Positions 6,106-6,270 of a DNA stretch of 6,270 nt are shown one piece after another. A program made the translations under genes and the position numbers. The first letter of the stretch is position 1; the number at the start of each line of letters is the position of its first letter. The notes under the pieces are model-generated. The model was given only the letters and a program-made list of their open reading frames with translations, was not told the DNA's origin and ran no database searches. Source of the stretch: Chloroflexota bacterium (lineage in GTDB: Bacteria; Chloroflexota; Limnocylindria; Limnocylindrales; CSP1-4); contig JAJYJR010000360.1 in the NCBI GenBank assembly GCA_021789355.1, forward strand, positions 1 through 6,270. Direction: 5' to 3'.

Positions 6106-6169
6106 CCGGCTCCCGAGCAGCCGAGCCGGTCTCCGGCGGGAGCCGCCACGCTGCCCGCGGACGCGCGGG
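6106..6169 (+). promoter_or_regulatory. Three consecutive hairpins upstream of the 6188 start
   Basis: CCGGCTC (6106-6112) pairs with GAGCCGG (6123-6129). GGCGG (6135-6139) pairs with CCGCC (6143-6147) around three bases. CCCGCG (6154-6159) pairs with CGCGGG (6164-6169) around four bases. The last ends five bases before the ribosome binding site. A structured leader that controls translation is possible. I could not match it to a known riboswitch, and GC-rich DNA yields such stems by chance. Confidence 0.3.
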
Positions 6170-6173
6170 TCAC

Positions 6174-6178
6174 GGAGG
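6174..6178 (+). promoter_or_regulatory. Ribosome binding site for the gene starting at 6188
   Basis: GGAGG ends nine bases before the ATG at 6188, a strong Shine-Dalgarno match at workable spacing. It is the main reason for calling this start. Confidence 0.6.
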
Positions 6179-6187
6179 ACACTGAGG

Positions 6188-6270
6188 ATGCAGCGGTTCA
6201 GTCTTGTCGTGGGTACCGAGCAGCGTGCCCGGAGCGAGATGCAGGCTGCCCGCCGGCGCGGGATCAACCC
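6188..6270 (+). CDS. Start of an unidentified protein, 3' partial
   Basis: An ATG with a strong ribosome binding site (GGAGG, 6174-6178) opens a frame that runs off the window; 27 complete codons are present plus two bases of the next. The visible peptide begins MQRFSLVVGTEQRARSEMQA and continues with a run of Arg. It is too short to identify, shows no signal peptide, and its codons are mixed at the third position. It is divergent from the 150-aa gene. A chance ORF cannot be excluded, but the ribosome binding site and open frame favour a real gene. Confidence 0.5.
   Translation, partial: MQRFSLVVGTEQRARSEMQAARRRGIN

Noticed and set aside
5674..6267. A 197-codon open frame on the - strand overlapping the 150-aa gene
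   Set aside because: Most of it is a shifted reading of the 150-aa gene; the remaining start is Arg-rich, and it crosses the strong ribosome binding site of the + strand gene at 6188.
1..6270. CRISPR array, transposase, integrase, toxin-antitoxin pair or defence system
   Set aside because: No regularly spaced repeats, no terminal inverted repeats with a transposase frame, and no recognisable domain of these systems on either strand.

Overview
The window is a GC-rich stretch (by eye roughly 70% G+C) with strong G/C preference at third codon positions and GTG as well as ATG starts. This fits a high-GC bacterium such as an actinobacterium or an environmental Chloroflexota-like lineage. Nothing seen fixes the phylum. 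No tRNA, rRNA, CRISPR array, transposase or phage gene was recognised.

Layout. (1) 3-1916, + strand: a 5'-truncated copper-exporting P-type ATPase of the CopB (IB-3, CPH) type, the only gene here with a confident biochemical function. (2) 1917-2196: a convergent gap holding two overlapping 7-bp hairpins, possibly a terminator or a pseudoknot. (3) 3782-2197, - strand: a two-gene operon in which a winged-helix regulator is followed by a family 2 glycosyltransferase, joined by a 4-base GTGA overlap. (4) 3783-4139: a divergent gap with candidate promoters and a repeated CCGCGG-containing motif. (5) 4140-4886, + strand: a 248-aa uncharacterised protein resembling a widespread family with a 'GDxxHxLRxxLD' helix. 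A perfect GC palindrome lies right after its stop. (6) 4887-5169: mostly non-coding, with a 25-bp inverted repeat and one doubtful small ORF. (7) 5445-5170, - strand: coding-like sequence with no credible start, probably the remnant of a broken gene. (8) 6002-5550, - strand: a 150-aa hypothetical protein with good codon bias and apparently no leader. (9) 6188-6270, + strand: the first 27 complete codons of a new gene with a good ribosome binding site and a hairpin-rich upstream region.

How the genes relate. CopB would remove copper (or silver) from the cytoplasm. The regulator-glycosyltransferase pair is probably a separate unit that modifies a lipid, a cell-surface glycan or a small osmolyte under its own control. 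The convergent arrangement on either side of it suggests no shared transcription with copB. The right third (about 4887-6002) looks less settled, with one likely decayed gene and one orphan hypothetical. No defence, mobile or biosynthetic system could be demonstrated. The least-explained items are the structured intergenic sequences, the regulator-glycosyltransferase pair and the divergent 248-aa protein.
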